DNA from: Nitrospirota bacterium
GTDB taxonomy: Bacteria > Nitrospirota > Thermodesulfovibrionia > Thermodesulfovibrionales > UBA1546
Assembly (NCBI GenBank): GCA_009773185.1
Contig: WPIF01000005.1
Location: forward strand, 62,001 to 126,000
Length of the DNA stretch: 64,000 bases
Direction of reading: 5' to 3'
The position numbers and the translations under genes were made by a program. The notes under the pieces were generated by a model. That model was not told the DNA's origin, did not search any database, and saw nothing but the letters and a program-made list of their open reading frames with translations. Positions 20,290 to 31,348 of this stretch are shown here, one piece after another (within the stretch, counting starts at the first letter, position 1; each line of letters opens with the position of its first letter).

Positions 20290-20831
20290 GTTTGTCCCCT
20301 GAGAAGATTAAGTATACTCCCAAGCCTAAGCCTGCTTTTAGATGGCAAATGCCTTCTCAAATTATTAAAGAGCTTTCTTCGGACGAAATTTGTGAGGCAT
20401 GCGATTCGCTTAAAGATGCCGAGATAGAAAAATTAAAAGATGAGAATAACAAGCTGAAAAAGCTTCTGGCGTTTTGGCGATCTGAGACCCATTCATTGGC
20501 ACTGAAGACCGCCCTTGAAGCCAAGGCTGTGCCGCTTGAGAAGATGGTTAGCAAGGTAACGTCTACACCGGAGGGTAAAGAGTCATGGGACAAGGCTTGG
20601 AAAGACCAATTTGCTGAATGGCAAGAGCTTGTAAAACAGGGCAAGATGAGCAAGATAAAATATTACAGACTGCTAAATGGAATAGACCAGATAACACTTG
20701 CCAAGGAGCTTGGAATGGCGCAGCCGAACATCAGCAGAATCGAAAAACCGGGCTATAATGTGCCGACAAAAACATTAAAAAAGCTTGCCACAATTTTTGG
20801 CGTGAAAATGGAGGATTTAATTGGGAACTGA
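20271..20831 (+). CDS. XRE/HTH antitoxin (HigA-like) with long N-terminal extension
   Basis: C-terminal ITLAKELGMAQPNISRIEKPGYNVPTKTLKKLATIFGVKMEDLIGN HTH; overlaps toxin and chaperone genes. Start may be 20286. Confidence 0.8.
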   Translation: MEGMSMSLSPEKIKYTPKPKPAFRWQMPSQIIKELSSDEICEACDSLKDAEIEKLKDENNKLKKLLAFWRSETHSLALKTALEAKAVPLEKMVSKVTSTPEGKESWDKAWKDQFAEWQELVKQGKMSKIKYYRLLNGIDQITLAKELGMAQPNISRIEKPGYNVPTKTLKKLATIFGVKMEDLIGN

Positions 20832-21222
20832 TACAGGAATTAATTTTATAGATATTGCCTTGACTGAACTCAGCTTTAAACTGAACAAGGATTTCAAGCC
20901 CCCAAAAGATGGGCTTCCAGTTGATATCGGTTTTAAGGCAAGCCACTCATTTAGTCCTAACAAAAAAAATCTTTCGGTAGAGTTAACGATTGCGCTCTTC
21001 ACGAAGGATAAGCGTCGCCCCTTTTCCATGAAAGTAACAGTTGAAGGTGTCTTCGCAGGAAAGGATTATGAGCAATTGAAAAAGTTTGCAAAGGTGCATG
21101 CGATAGCTCATTTGTTCCCATTTGTCCGAGAGATTATAGGGAATACTACGATGAAAGCAAATATGCCGCCTCTCCTTTTACCGCCAATTAACCTTTCTGC
21201 AATTCAATCAGAGAAAAATTAA
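20821..21222 (+). CDS. SecB-like TA-associated chaperone
   Basis: ALTELSFKLNKDFKPP and HAIAHLFPFVREIIGNTTMKANMPPLLLPPINL resemble SecB; TTG start overlaps the antitoxin stop by 11 nt. Confidence 0.75.
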   Translation: MGTDTGINFIDIALTELSFKLNKDFKPPKDGLPVDIGFKASHSFSPNKKNLSVELTIALFTKDKRRPFSMKVTVEGVFAGKDYEQLKKFAKVHAIAHLFPFVREIIGNTTMKANMPPLLLPPINLSAIQSEKN

Positions 21223-21349
21223 AAAGACATGGCATTCTGGATAAGGCGTTTAAGGGGATGTTTTAAATAGCGGATATAGCTTATCTCTTTTATATATTCT
21301 GCTCTCACTGTCTTCATCATCTCGCATCTTACATGTTATAATAACCAAA

Positions 21350-21436
21350 GCCGAAGTGGCGGAACTGGCAGACGCGCTAGGTTCAGGGTCTAGTGGTCGA
21401 AAGGCTGTGCGGGTTCAAATCCCGCCTTCGGCACCA
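21350..21436 (+). tRNA. tRNA-Leu (anticodon CAG), CCA encoded
   Basis: GCCGAAG/CTTCGGC acceptor, anticodon arm CTAGG-TTCAGGG-TCTAG, T-arm GCGGGTTCAAATCCCGC, CCA end, long variable arm. Confidence 0.93.
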
Positions 21437-21476
21437 TCTTCCTTTTTTACAATAAATTCTTTGAGCAATGCCTGCC

Positions 21477-22214
21477 TTATGCGGCCTCTGCAATCTTTAT
21501 GGCTTCTTTCAGGTCAACTGCACCCGTATATATTGCCTTGCCGGTTATCACTCCCCATAGATTTTTAATCTCCTTCAGGGCTTTTATATCTTCGATAGAC
21601 GATACCCCGCCTGAGGCAATTACAGGGATATTGACAGTTCCGGCCATATCTTTCATCGCCTGGATGTTTGGGCCGCTGAGCATACCGTCTCTCGATATGT
21701 CAGTGTATATAATGCCTGCTGCGCCGTTTTTCTCCACATCTCCTGCAAGCTCTTTCGCATCAACTTCTGTTACCTCAACCCATCCCTTTACCGCGACCTT
21801 CCCGCCCTTTGCATCAATGCCTACGAGAATCCTTCCCGGATATTTCCTGCATGCCTCAATCAGCAAAAAGGGGCTTTCTATCACAGCAGTCCCGAGTATT
21901 ATCCTGTCAATGCCGGCCCCTGCAAGTTCATCTATTTTTTGCACATCCCTTATCCCGCCTCCAACCTCTATCTCCATGGAAACAGCTTCCCTTATCTTTA
22001 TTATCGCGTCAAGATTTTTCTGGCTTCCTGTAAATGCGCCGTCAAGGTCAACGACGTGAAGGAGTTTTGCACCGCATTCCTCCCATCTTTTCGCTGTTGA
22101 TGCAGGGTCATTGGAATAGGCAGTGACCGCGTCTTTTCTCCCCTGAAGAAGCCTTACGCACTGCCCGTCTTTTAAATCTATTGCAGGAATAACAATCATA
22201 GAGTAATATACCAT
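21477..22214 (-). CDS. hisA: phosphoribosylformimino-5-aminoimidazole carboxamide ribotide isomerase
   Basis: MIVIPAIDLKDGQCVRLLQG, VGGGIRD, YTDISRDGMLSGPN, IASGGVSS. Confidence 0.93.
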   Translation of the reverse strand: MVYYSMIVIPAIDLKDGQCVRLLQGRKDAVTAYSNDPASTAKRWEECGAKLLHVVDLDGAFTGSQKNLDAIIKIREAVSMEIEVGGGIRDVQKIDELAGAGIDRIILGTAVIESPFLLIEACRKYPGRILVGIDAKGGKVAVKGWVEVTEVDAKELAGDVEKNGAAGIIYTDISRDGMLSGPNIQAMKDMAGTVNIPVIASGGVSSIEDIKALKEIKNLWGVITGKAIYTGAVDLKEAIKIAEAA

Positions 22215-22239
22215 AACTTAAGACTGTACCGGATAAGGA

Positions 22240-23019
22240 ATGCTTACGGAGATCAAAAATTCAACTAGTAAAATGAAAAGTCATAGCTCAATGCTGTCAG
22301 CATTTTTGCTTATTTTTATTTGCTCTTTAATAAGCCCCCAGCCCGCCTATTCCTTCAACATCCCGGAGAAACTTGAATATGACCTGACATGGACAGGCAT
22401 AAAGGCCGGCACATTCGCGCTTGAGATAACAAATTCCGGCAGTGGCATAAAGATTATCTCAACTGCAAAATCAGTAAAATGGGTTTCTGTTTTTTATGAT
22501 GTTGACGACAGGGTGGAAAGCACTCTGGTAAAAAACCAGGACATATTATTTGTCGGGCAGCCTGTTAAATATAGAATTAAACTGAAAGAGGGCAGGCATA
22601 GAAGGGACAAGGAGGTTATTTTTAAACATCCCGCAGGAAAGGCTGTCTATACAGACTACCTCTCTAATGAAAAACAGGAATTTGCCGTGCCCTTTTTTGT
22701 CTTTGACCCTCTGTCAAGCTTCTATTATGTAAGAACACTTAAACTTGAAGTAGGGCGTCCGGTCTACGTGACTATCTTTGACAGCAAAAAAACATGGAAT
22801 GTCGAGGTCCAGGTACTGAGAAAAGAAAAGGTCACCCTCCAGACAGGTACAGTAGATACAATTGTGGTTAAACCCTTAATCAAATCAGAAGGAATTTTTT
22901 ATAGAAAAGGCGATATTTATATATGGCTGACAGATGATGAGAAGCGGATACCCGTAAAACTTCGGTCAAAGGTCGCTCTGGGCTCTGTTACCGCAACCCT
23001 GGTAGGAGGCAGATATTGA
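22240..23019 (+). CDS. DUF3108-like exported protein
   Basis: N-terminal signal peptide then FNIPEKLEYDLTWTGIKAGTFALEI... Confidence 0.7.
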   Translation: MLTEIKNSTSKMKSHSSMLSAFLLIFICSLISPQPAYSFNIPEKLEYDLTWTGIKAGTFALEITNSGSGIKIISTAKSVKWVSVFYDVDDRVESTLVKNQDILFVGQPVKYRIKLKEGRHRRDKEVIFKHPAGKAVYTDYLSNEKQEFAVPFFVFDPLSSFYYVRTLKLEVGRPVYVTIFDSKKTWNVEVQVLRKEKVTLQTGTVDTIVVKPLIKSEGIFYRKGDIYIWLTDDEKRIPVKLRSKVALGSVTATLVGGRY

Positions 23020-23762
23020 TACCCGTCTCAGTTGTAATTGTAACAAAAAATGAAGAGATGCATATTGAAGGCGCCCTTGCCAGCGCAAGGGATGCTGCTG
23101 AGATAATTGTTATAGATTCATTCAGCGCAGACAGGACTGTTGAGATCTGCAAAAAATATACGGATAAGGTATTTCAGAAAGAATGGCAGGGATATGCAAA
23201 GCAGAAGCAGATGGCAGTTGATGCCGCAGCAGGCCCATGGGTGCTTATCCTTGATGCCGACGAACGGCTCACGCCCGAATTAAAATCAGAGATTACAGAT
23301 GCAATAGCAGAAAACAGGCATAACGGATTTTATATGCCAAGAAAGAATTTTTTTGCAGGCAAATGGATCAGGCACGGCGGCTGGTGGCCTGACCATACAT
23401 TGAGGTTATTTAAAAAAGAAGCCGGTTACGTTGAAGAAAGGGAAGTGCATGAAAAGGTAATTGTAAAGGGAAGCGTCTCTTATCTTAAAAATCCCCTTGA
23501 GCACTACACCTATAATTCCATATCTGACTATATTAAACGAATGGACAGTTACTCTGCCCTTGCTGCAAAGGAACTCAAAAAAACCGGGACTGCCCCCAAT
23601 CCATTAAATTTAATTGTGAAGCCGCCGGCTGCATTTATAAAAATGTTTTTTGTCAGGCTGGGTTTTATGGACGGCATGCATGGATTGATACTTGCCGTGC
23701 TTTACAGCTATTACACTTTCCTGAAATATGCAAAGACGCGGGAAGTGACTCCAGGGGATTAA
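23016..23762 (+). CDS. family 2 glycosyltransferase (LPS-type)
   Basis: IPVSVVIVTKNEEMHIEGALASA, LILDADERLTPEL, GGWWPDHTLRLFKK. Confidence 0.88.
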   Translation: MIPVSVVIVTKNEEMHIEGALASARDAAEIIVIDSFSADRTVEICKKYTDKVFQKEWQGYAKQKQMAVDAAAGPWVLILDADERLTPELKSEITDAIAENRHNGFYMPRKNFFAGKWIRHGGWWPDHTLRLFKKEAGYVEEREVHEKVIVKGSVSYLKNPLEHYTYNSISDYIKRMDSYSALAAKELKKTGTAPNPLNLIVKPPAAFIKMFFVRLGFMDGMHGLILAVLYSYYTFLKYAKTREVTPGD

Positions 23763-23806
23763 TACAGGAAATTTTTCCGGCAAGGGGAAAACAGCCTGTT
23801 CCGGGA

Positions 23807-23860
23807 AACAGCTAAAAGTTAAGCCTTAAACTTTTTAACTTTACCCTTTTACTTTTTTAA
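23807..23860. repeat. possible heptad inverted repeat H4 (AT-rich)
   Basis: AGCTAAA AGTTAAG CCTTAAA CTTTTTA ACTTTAC CCTTTTA CTTTTTTAAC: approximate 7-nt period in a convergent intergenic region. Confidence 0.45.
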
Positions 23861-24304
23861 CTACGCGGTCTTACAACCGGCAACCAGCTTCAGGTCAGCG
23901 CTCTGCACTTTATACGGCAATCTCTCATTTCCGGCACAAGAAATAATTCCCCTCTTCATTTCAACCACAGAAGGATTTTTGCATCTGAATTTTTCTATGA
24001 GAAACTGGGCAGCAGCCTCTGGTTTTATAATGTCACCGCATGTGAAAATATCAACCGCCGCATATCCATACTCCGGCCACGTGTGAATGGAAAGATGGGA
24101 TTCAGCTATAACTACCATGCCGCTTATTCCAAATGGACTGAATTCGTGGAAGGATACATCAATGATGGTTGCCCTGGCCTTTTTAGCTGCTGAGACCATT
24201 GCATTTTTAACCTTGTCGAGGTTTTTGAGAATTTCAGGATTACAATCCTTAAGTTCTACTAATAAGTGTTTACCTAAAGCATACAATCCACTACCCCCCT
24301 TCAA
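23861..24304 (-). CDS. speD: S-adenosylmethionine decarboxylase proenzyme
   Basis: ESHLSIHTWPEYGYAAVDIFTCG contains the conserved Ser cleavage site region; start ambiguous (TTG). Confidence 0.92.
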   Translation of the reverse strand: MKGGSGLYALGKHLLVELKDCNPEILKNLDKVKNAMVSAAKKARATIIDVSFHEFSPFGISGMVVIAESHLSIHTWPEYGYAAVDIFTCGDIIKPEAAAQFLIEKFRCKNPSVVEMKRGIISCAGNERLPYKVQSADLKLVAGCKTA

Positions 24305-24413
24305 TCCGATTTTTAACCCGAGAGTTCAACGACTCTCTTTTATTAGCTAAATAAATTACAGTAAAATTATATACCTTGTCAAGAATTTTTTAAACAAAAA
24401 AATGATTTGCTGA

Positions 24414-25823
<1,410 letters not shown>

Positions 25824-25854
25824 CCACTATTTGTCGATCCCCCTTCATTTAATA

Positions 25855-25976
25855 AGACAGGACATAGCATTCTCTCTCATTCTCGCTTCGCTCCGAGGTA
25901 TTTTGCCTCTTTATATCTGTAAATTTACTGCTTGAATATCGGCAAAATAAAACCGCTCCAATGCTATGTCCTGTCT
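25855..25976. repeat. structured element, copy A (conserved core, unique complementary arms)
   Basis: Perfect 17-bp arms AGACAGGACATAGCATT (25855-25871) / AATGCTATGTCCTGTCT (25960-25976) around an 88-nt core similar to that at 40308-40396. Confidence 0.85.
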
Positions 25977-26027
25977 ATTTTCAAGAGTATTCATGAATAA
26001 AGCAGGCTAATCTTTTATAATACAGAT

Positions 26028-26876
26028 ATGGAACTCATACGAATACCAAGGATAATGCAGGACACAGCCGGAGGGCATTTTCTGCATGGGAGGAGCATCG
26101 GCCTTGTGCCAACAATGGGAGCGCTGCACGAGGGCCATCTCAGCCTTGTCAGGAGGTCCAAGGGAGAAAATGACATTACAGCCGTAAGCATATTTGTTAA
26201 CCCCCTTCAGTTCGCGCCTTCAGAAGACCTCAACAAATATCCGCGGGATATAGACGGTGATACTGAAAAACTCCGCAGGGAAAACGTAGATATACTTTTT
26301 ATGCCTGATGCGCATTTAATATATCCTGAGGGATTTTCCACCCATGTCGAGGCAGAAGGAATTTCAGAAAAACTCTGCGGCGCTTTCAGGCCGGGCCATT
26401 TCAGGGGAGTTGCTACTATTGTTGCCAAACTGTTTAATATCGTTAAACCGGCAAGGGCATACTTCGGGCAGAAAGATTTTCAGCAGGCTGTTATCATTAA
26501 AAAAATGGCCAAAGACCTTGATATGGCTATAGATGTGGTTATCTGCCCGACCATACGGGAAAATGACGGGCTTGCCATGAGCTCAAGGAACTTATACCTG
26601 AATAAAGATGAGCGAAAAGCCGCAACTGTCATAAATAAATGCCTTACCCAGACAACTGAACTTATAAAATCTGGTATAATTGATATAGAGAGTATAAGGA
26701 GGTTTATGAAAGAGAAGCTTTCAGAAGAACCTTTGATTACAGAGATTCAGTATGCCTCCATATACTCCCCTCAGACACTGGATGAGCTTGAGAAGGCAGG
26801 AAAAGGGGCATTGCTTGCAATAGCCCTTAAGATTGGCAAGACAAGATTAATAGATAATATGATTGTAAACCCCTAG
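26028..26876 (+). CDS. panC: pantothenate synthetase
   Basis: GLVPTMGALHEGHLSLVRRS, VSIFVNPLQFAPSED, GQKDFQQAVIIKKM. Confidence 0.95.
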   Translation: MELIRIPRIMQDTAGGHFLHGRSIGLVPTMGALHEGHLSLVRRSKGENDITAVSIFVNPLQFAPSEDLNKYPRDIDGDTEKLRRENVDILFMPDAHLIYPEGFSTHVEAEGISEKLCGAFRPGHFRGVATIVAKLFNIVKPARAYFGQKDFQQAVIIKKMAKDLDMAIDVVICPTIRENDGLAMSSRNLYLNKDERKAATVINKCLTQTTELIKSGIIDIESIRRFMKEKLSEEPLITEIQYASIYSPQTLDELEKAGKGALLAIALKIGKTRLIDNMIVNP

Positions 26877-26916
26877 CGGGGTAAGGGTGCAAAATAAAAT
26901 AGCGGGGAGGTAAATT

Positions 26917-27255
26917 ATGCTGCGAAGAGTGTATATACAAATACTCGACAACCCGACAGAAGAGATTATCTTCTCCACCGAAAGATTTGATGACTTAGCA
27001 ACAAATAAGGTACTTGCGGAAGAATTGCAGAAAGAGATGAGCAGTTCTTATCCTTATGTTGTTTCAGTTGAATACATAGACCTGTTTATGGATGACGAGA
27101 ATGAATTTCCGGAGATAAGGGAACTCCTGAGGCATGGCGCCATTAACACGCCTGTTATCCTCATAAACGGGGTACCGAAGATTCATGGCGGCATTCCGTA
27201 TGCTGTTATCAAAAAAGAGGTTGAGAAGGTCCTGTCTTCTGGGCCGGTGCATTAG
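26917..27255 (+). CDS. small thioredoxin-fold-like protein of unknown function
   Basis: TPVILINGVPKIHGGIPYAVIKKEVEKVL resembles a thioredoxin-fold C-terminal half; no CxxC. Confidence 0.5.
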   Translation: MLRRVYIQILDNPTEEIIFSTERFDDLATNKVLAEELQKEMSSSYPYVVSVEYIDLFMDDENEFPEIRELLRHGAINTPVILINGVPKIHGGIPYAVIKKEVEKVLSSGPVH

Positions 27256-27272
27256 TATTCAGCGATTACGTG

Positions 27273-27303
27273 AATACAGCAGAGGACAGTCCTCTGCTGT
27301 ATT
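27273..27303. terminator. bidirectional hairpin terminator between convergent genes
   Basis: AATACAGCAGAGGA-CAG-TCCTCTGCTGTATT, 14-bp perfect stem. Confidence 0.7.
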
Positions 27304-27318
27304 TCTGCAAACAAAATG

Positions 27319-28278
27319 TTATAGCTTGACTGCCTGAACAAGAACAGTGTCATTCATTATTTTTTCTTCTGCGTTTTTAAAGCCTGCCATTAAAAGCCAT
27401 TTTTTCATCTCGTCAGGAGAATAGCTTCTTCCTCCAGGTGTGTTAATAAGCATATTAACAGAGAAAAGCGCGCTGCTTACAGGATGGGTTCTGTCTTTTT
27501 CAAGATAGAATTCCTGAATGACCAGCCTTCCTTTTTTATTCAGCGCCTTCCTGCATTTTTTAAACAGATGTATAATTTCTTTCTCCGAGCATGAGTGAAG
27601 TATCTGGCTTGCGAATATGAGGTCGTAGCCTTTCCCGACATCGTCATAGAGGAAATCGCCTGTGATGAAATCCATGTTTTTCATCCCTGCCTTTCCCGTA
27701 ACATCCATCGCAATCTCTATGGTCTCAGGCCTGTCAAAGAGGCTTACCTTTACTCCATGCCTTGCCATCTCGATCGAATACGTCCCCGGCCCTCCTCCGA
27801 GGTCCAGCGCAGTCTTTGCTCCCTTTAACCCAATCTGTTTAATAATGTCTTTTGCTTTCAGCAACGCAAGGTTATGCATCCCAAGGATGAATGATTTGTG
27901 GTCATGTGCCTTTCGATATGGCTTGCCTGTCTTCATCACCTCATCAAGCCCTGACCAGTTCTGCCACAGTGCATCTGCATGCCTCAGAATATCGCCCTGA
28001 TAATAAGGTTTGCCGCTCACAAGAAATTTGGATGCGAGCGGTGCATTTGAATAAATGTTCTTATGTTTTTTCAAAAGGCCTATGCCTGTGAGCGCATCAA
28101 GCAATATCTCTGTTGCCCTTATATCTGTCTTCAGTTTTTGTGATACAGCTTTGGCTGATTTTGCTTTTGTGAGATGGTCAAACACTCTGTAGTTATTTGC
28201 GGTCAACAATACCCTTGAGGCCCTGAAACCTCCCCAGAGTTTCATTAACTCCCTTGCTTCATTCATAATCGCTGACAT
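27319..28278 (-). CDS. SAM-dependent O-methyltransferase-like protein with dimerisation domain
   Basis: ALDLGGGPGTYSIEMARHG, GYDLIFASQILHSCSE. Confidence 0.8.
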   Translation of the reverse strand: MSAIMNEARELMKLWGGFRASRVLLTANNYRVFDHLTKAKSAKAVSQKLKTDIRATEILLDALTGIGLLKKHKNIYSNAPLASKFLVSGKPYYQGDILRHADALWQNWSGLDEVMKTGKPYRKAHDHKSFILGMHNLALLKAKDIIKQIGLKGAKTALDLGGGPGTYSIEMARHGVKVSLFDRPETIEIAMDVTGKAGMKNMDFITGDFLYDDVGKGYDLIFASQILHSCSEKEIIHLFKKCRKALNKKGRLVIQEFYLEKDRTHPVSSALFSVNMLINTPGGRSYSPDEMKKWLLMAGFKNAEEKIMNDTVLVQAVKL

Positions 28279-28318
28279 GGGGCCCTCCTATAACTTTTGA
28301 TTAATAAATCCTGAATGC

Positions 28319-29617
28319 TTATTCAAGAAGCGATGGCTTATCAACATCCATATTTTCATCAAGGGCAATGGCCTTCTGCTTTCTTAAATCATCAATTTTC
28401 TTTAAAGGTCTTTCAAGCATATTGCTCCTGGTTGTAACAAGAAGGTCAAACTCTTTTTTTGCATCATCAAGCCTTTTGCCCATGGCTTCAAATCTTTCTT
28501 TGTATAAACCCCACTGCTTTGAAAATTCTCCCAGAAGCATAAGTATCTCAGATGCTGTTTTTTCAAGATTAAAATTACCTACCGCCTGTCTTATAACAGC
28601 AAGCACGGCATATAGCGTAAAAGGCGAACATAAAATAACCTTCTGCTTCAGCGCCTCATCCATTATTGCGGGGTCAGCTTCGTTGACAAAACCATAAACC
28701 TGCTCATTTGGAATAAAGACAATAACATAATCCACTGTATTGTCGGCTGTATCTATATAAGCGCGGTTTGTTACCTGCTTAATCATGGTCTTTGTGTTTC
28801 TGATAAGTTCTTCTTTGAATCTTTTTTTGTCGTGTTCTGTCTGCGCATCCAGGTAGTTCTGGTAATTTTCCAGCGGGAACTTGACATCCATGTTTATCTT
28901 CAGCCTGTTAGGCAGAAAAAACGTGTAATCAGGCCTGCCTGATGAGCCTTCAAGGGTTTTTTGTTTTATGTAATTTATGCCTTCTACAAGCCCGACAAGC
29001 CTCAGGATATCTTCTGCCATACGCTCGCCCCACTCGCCCCTTTTTTTGGAACTTGCAAGCGCATGTTTAAGATGCTCTGTTGTGTCTTTGAGCTTTGATG
29101 TTATATCTGCATGATGTTCAACAAGGGTTGATATCTTGACGCTCCCCTTTTCAACCTCGGATAATTTCTGCTGCATTTCCGTGAGGGTCTTTGCAATTGT
29201 CTCTACGCTTTTATCTATCAGGTCTTTTTTGCCCTCAAGTTCTTTTTTGCCTTCGACAGTCTGTGATTTAAGTTTCTCTTCAGCAAGTTTCAGGAACTCG
29301 GCAGAGTTTTTGGAAAGGGCATCTAAAGAAATGGAGCCCAATTTGTCGGTAAGCCATGTCTCTATCGTCAGAAGGTTTTTTTCCGCCTCCTCGTATTTTG
29401 CATCCATGGAAGCCCTTGCCTGTTTCTCATCTGTTAATTCTTTTCTTATTTGCTCTAATTTGTCATCTTTGTCCTTTATTTTGATATCGCTATCTGCAAT
29501 CTGCTGCCTGAGTTCATTGTTCACGGCCTCAACGCTTTTTGCCCTTGAAGATGCAATAAGCCAGGCAATAACGCCGCCGATGATGAAGCCTATGACGAGA
29601 AAACCCATTGTTGTCAT
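28319..29617 (-). CDS. rmuC: DNA recombination protein RmuC
   Basis: N-terminal TM, coiled coil, KKRGEWGERMAEDILRLVGLVEGINYIKQK, PDYTFFLPNRLKINMDVKFPLENY. Confidence 0.9.
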   Translation of the reverse strand: MTTMGFLVIGFIIGGVIAWLIASSRAKSVEAVNNELRQQIADSDIKIKDKDDKLEQIRKELTDEKQARASMDAKYEEAEKNLLTIETWLTDKLGSISLDALSKNSAEFLKLAEEKLKSQTVEGKKELEGKKDLIDKSVETIAKTLTEMQQKLSEVEKGSVKISTLVEHHADITSKLKDTTEHLKHALASSKKRGEWGERMAEDILRLVGLVEGINYIKQKTLEGSSGRPDYTFFLPNRLKINMDVKFPLENYQNYLDAQTEHDKKRFKEELIRNTKTMIKQVTNRAYIDTADNTVDYVIVFIPNEQVYGFVNEADPAIMDEALKQKVILCSPFTLYAVLAVIRQAVGNFNLEKTASEILMLLGEFSKQWGLYKERFEAMGKRLDDAKKEFDLLVTTRSNMLERPLKKIDDLRKQKAIALDENMDVDKPSLLE

Positions 29618-29669
29618 CTAATCACCTCTGGTATTAACCCGAAAAATGCATTTCACGGGGTTAGAGTTT

Positions 29670-30563
29670 CTATGGCGTTGAAGCCGGCTGCTGGCCAACA
29701 GTCACATCCCGTACAAGCCCGTCTTTTTTCTCGATTGCCTCTTTGACCTTATCCGGGTCAACCATATTAAGGGCATTGAGCTCTTTCAGCCTCGCCGCAA
29801 TTTTGTCATTATAATTTATGCGCCTTTTGTAGAAATCCTTATAGACCTCGACAAGGATTCTGTTGTCAGATGTTTTTGCTGCCTTTACCGGCTCATATAT
29901 GATTTTGCCTTTTGTCCCAACAGGCACTTCCTTAAAAAGGAGTTCTGCGACCTCAGGCCTGAGCCTCATGCAGCCATGGCTCCTGAACTTATATATGCTT
30001 TGAGGAGCATTTGTGCCGTGAAGGCCAAGCCCCTCAATAGAAAGCTGAAGCCAGTATCTGCCGAGCGGGTTTTCAGCGCCCGGCGGCACTTCTATTAAAA
30101 CATCCTGCCCGTTTTCCTCCATCTCCTTCTGGATTGACAATGGCACATGCCACGTAGGGTCCTTTGCCTTTATTGTTATAGTGAAATCTCCGAGATTTGT
30201 CTGCCACGTTGGTTTTCCTGCTGCAATAAAATAATAATCCTTTAGTTTATTGTCAGCAAATCTGTAGAGGGTCCTGTCAGGTATATTTATGACAATGCCG
30301 TTGTCAAGCATCATTGGAATAATCCTCCTGAACTTTACCTTCAGTTTCTGCCCTATTTCCAAAGGCGCATTGGGATTTATTGAATTGGCTGCTGCAATAT
30401 ATCTCCAGCTCAGGCCTATCTTGCCTTCTATCGTCTCGCCATAATCGCCCTTAACAACTGTATAGATTATGTCTTTTTCAATAATGTTCTCATCAGCATA
30501 GAGCGCCGCAGGAAGAGCCAGTAAGAACAGCAATAATACTTTGAGCAGGTTAAGCAGCCTCAT
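29670..30563 (-). CDS. L,D-transpeptidase with LysM domain
   Basis: LysM-like segment then LGLHGTNAPQSIYKFRSHGCMRLRPEVAELLF (YkuD HGxx...SHGCMRL). Confidence 0.88.
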   Translation of the reverse strand: MRLLNLLKVLLLFLLALPAALYADENIIEKDIIYTVVKGDYGETIEGKIGLSWRYIAAANSINPNAPLEIGQKLKVKFRRIIPMMLDNGIVINIPDRTLYRFADNKLKDYYFIAAGKPTWQTNLGDFTITIKAKDPTWHVPLSIQKEMEENGQDVLIEVPPGAENPLGRYWLQLSIEGLGLHGTNAPQSIYKFRSHGCMRLRPEVAELLFKEVPVGTKGKIIYEPVKAAKTSDNRILVEVYKDFYKRRINYNDKIAARLKELNALNMVDPDKVKEAIEKKDGLVRDVTVGQQPASTP

Positions 30564-31348
30564 TGTCTTAATAATTTAAGCGCCTCCTTATGCAGATTCT
30601 CATTCCCTGCTGCAAGCAATGATACACTTTTTTTAAGGCTGATTTCCACATAATCAACCGGGTTGCCTTCGATATCTGTAAACATGCCTCCTGCTTCCTT
30701 AACAAGCAGCCAGCCTCCCCCGAAATCAAAGCTCCTTGATAATGACGGGTTTGCAAATATGCTTATTGAGCCGTATGCAAGATATGCAAGGTCCAGCGCT
30801 GTTGCGCCAAGGCACCGCGTTTTCATTGACTTTGACAGTAATGGAATGATGCGCGGTATATCTTTTTTAGGCGACTGTGCCTCGTATGCCACAAGATATA
30901 TCCCGCTATCCTTCTGGGCGTAAATCCTTTCACCATTTAAAAATGCGCCTTTATCTTTCTCTGCCCAGAACTCATCTCCGTTTGCCAGGTTCACGATATA
31001 AGACAGCTCTATATCTCCTATTTTACCACCACCGGCTACTGCAATGGATGTGCAGTAAAACGGGATTCCTGCAATTGCATTCTTGCTGCCGTCAATAGGG
31101 TCTATCAATATTTTTTTGCCGCCTCCCCTTATATCTTTAATGCCGGATTCTTCGGAGACAATAGTCAGGGGATCCCCAGAAGCTTCGAGTCCCGAGATGA
31201 TAATATCCTCTGCTTTTTTGTCTATCGGAAATGTCTTATCTCCTGCTGCGCCAACTCCAAGAGCTGTTTGGGTCAGGGGTTTCTGTTTTAACAGGGGAAG
31301 TTCTTTAAGGAGCTGTTGCCCGATGTTCCTGAGAGTATTAATGTCCAC
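30560..31348 (-). CDS. inositol monophosphatase / CysQ family protein
   Basis: VSEESG, LIDPIDGSKNAIAGIPFYCTSIAV, GGGWLLVKEAGG. Confidence 0.85.
   Translation of the reverse strand: MDINTLRNIGQQLLKELPLLKQKPLTQTALGVGAAGDKTFPIDKKAEDIIISGLEASGDPLTIVSEESGIKDIRGGGKKILIDPIDGSKNAIAGIPFYCTSIAVAGGGKIGDIELSYIVNLANGDEFWAEKDKGAFLNGERIYAQKDSGIYLVAYEAQSPKKDIPRIIPLLSKSMKTRCLGATALDLAYLAYGSISIFANPSLSRSFDFGGGWLLVKEAGGMFTDIEGNPVDYVEISLKKSVSLLAAGNENLHKEALKLLRQ

Noticed and set aside
21350-21436. tRNA-Leu as the attachment site of an HsdRMS-TAC island
   Set aside because: The accessory genes lie on the 5' side of the tRNA, no 3'-end duplication of the tRNA was seen at the other boundary, and there is no integrase.
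24320-24337. Regulatory hairpin (GAGAGT-TCAACG-ACTCTC) in the speD leader
   Set aside because: A short 6-bp stem that may simply be chance or a weak terminator; no known riboswitch consensus was recognised.
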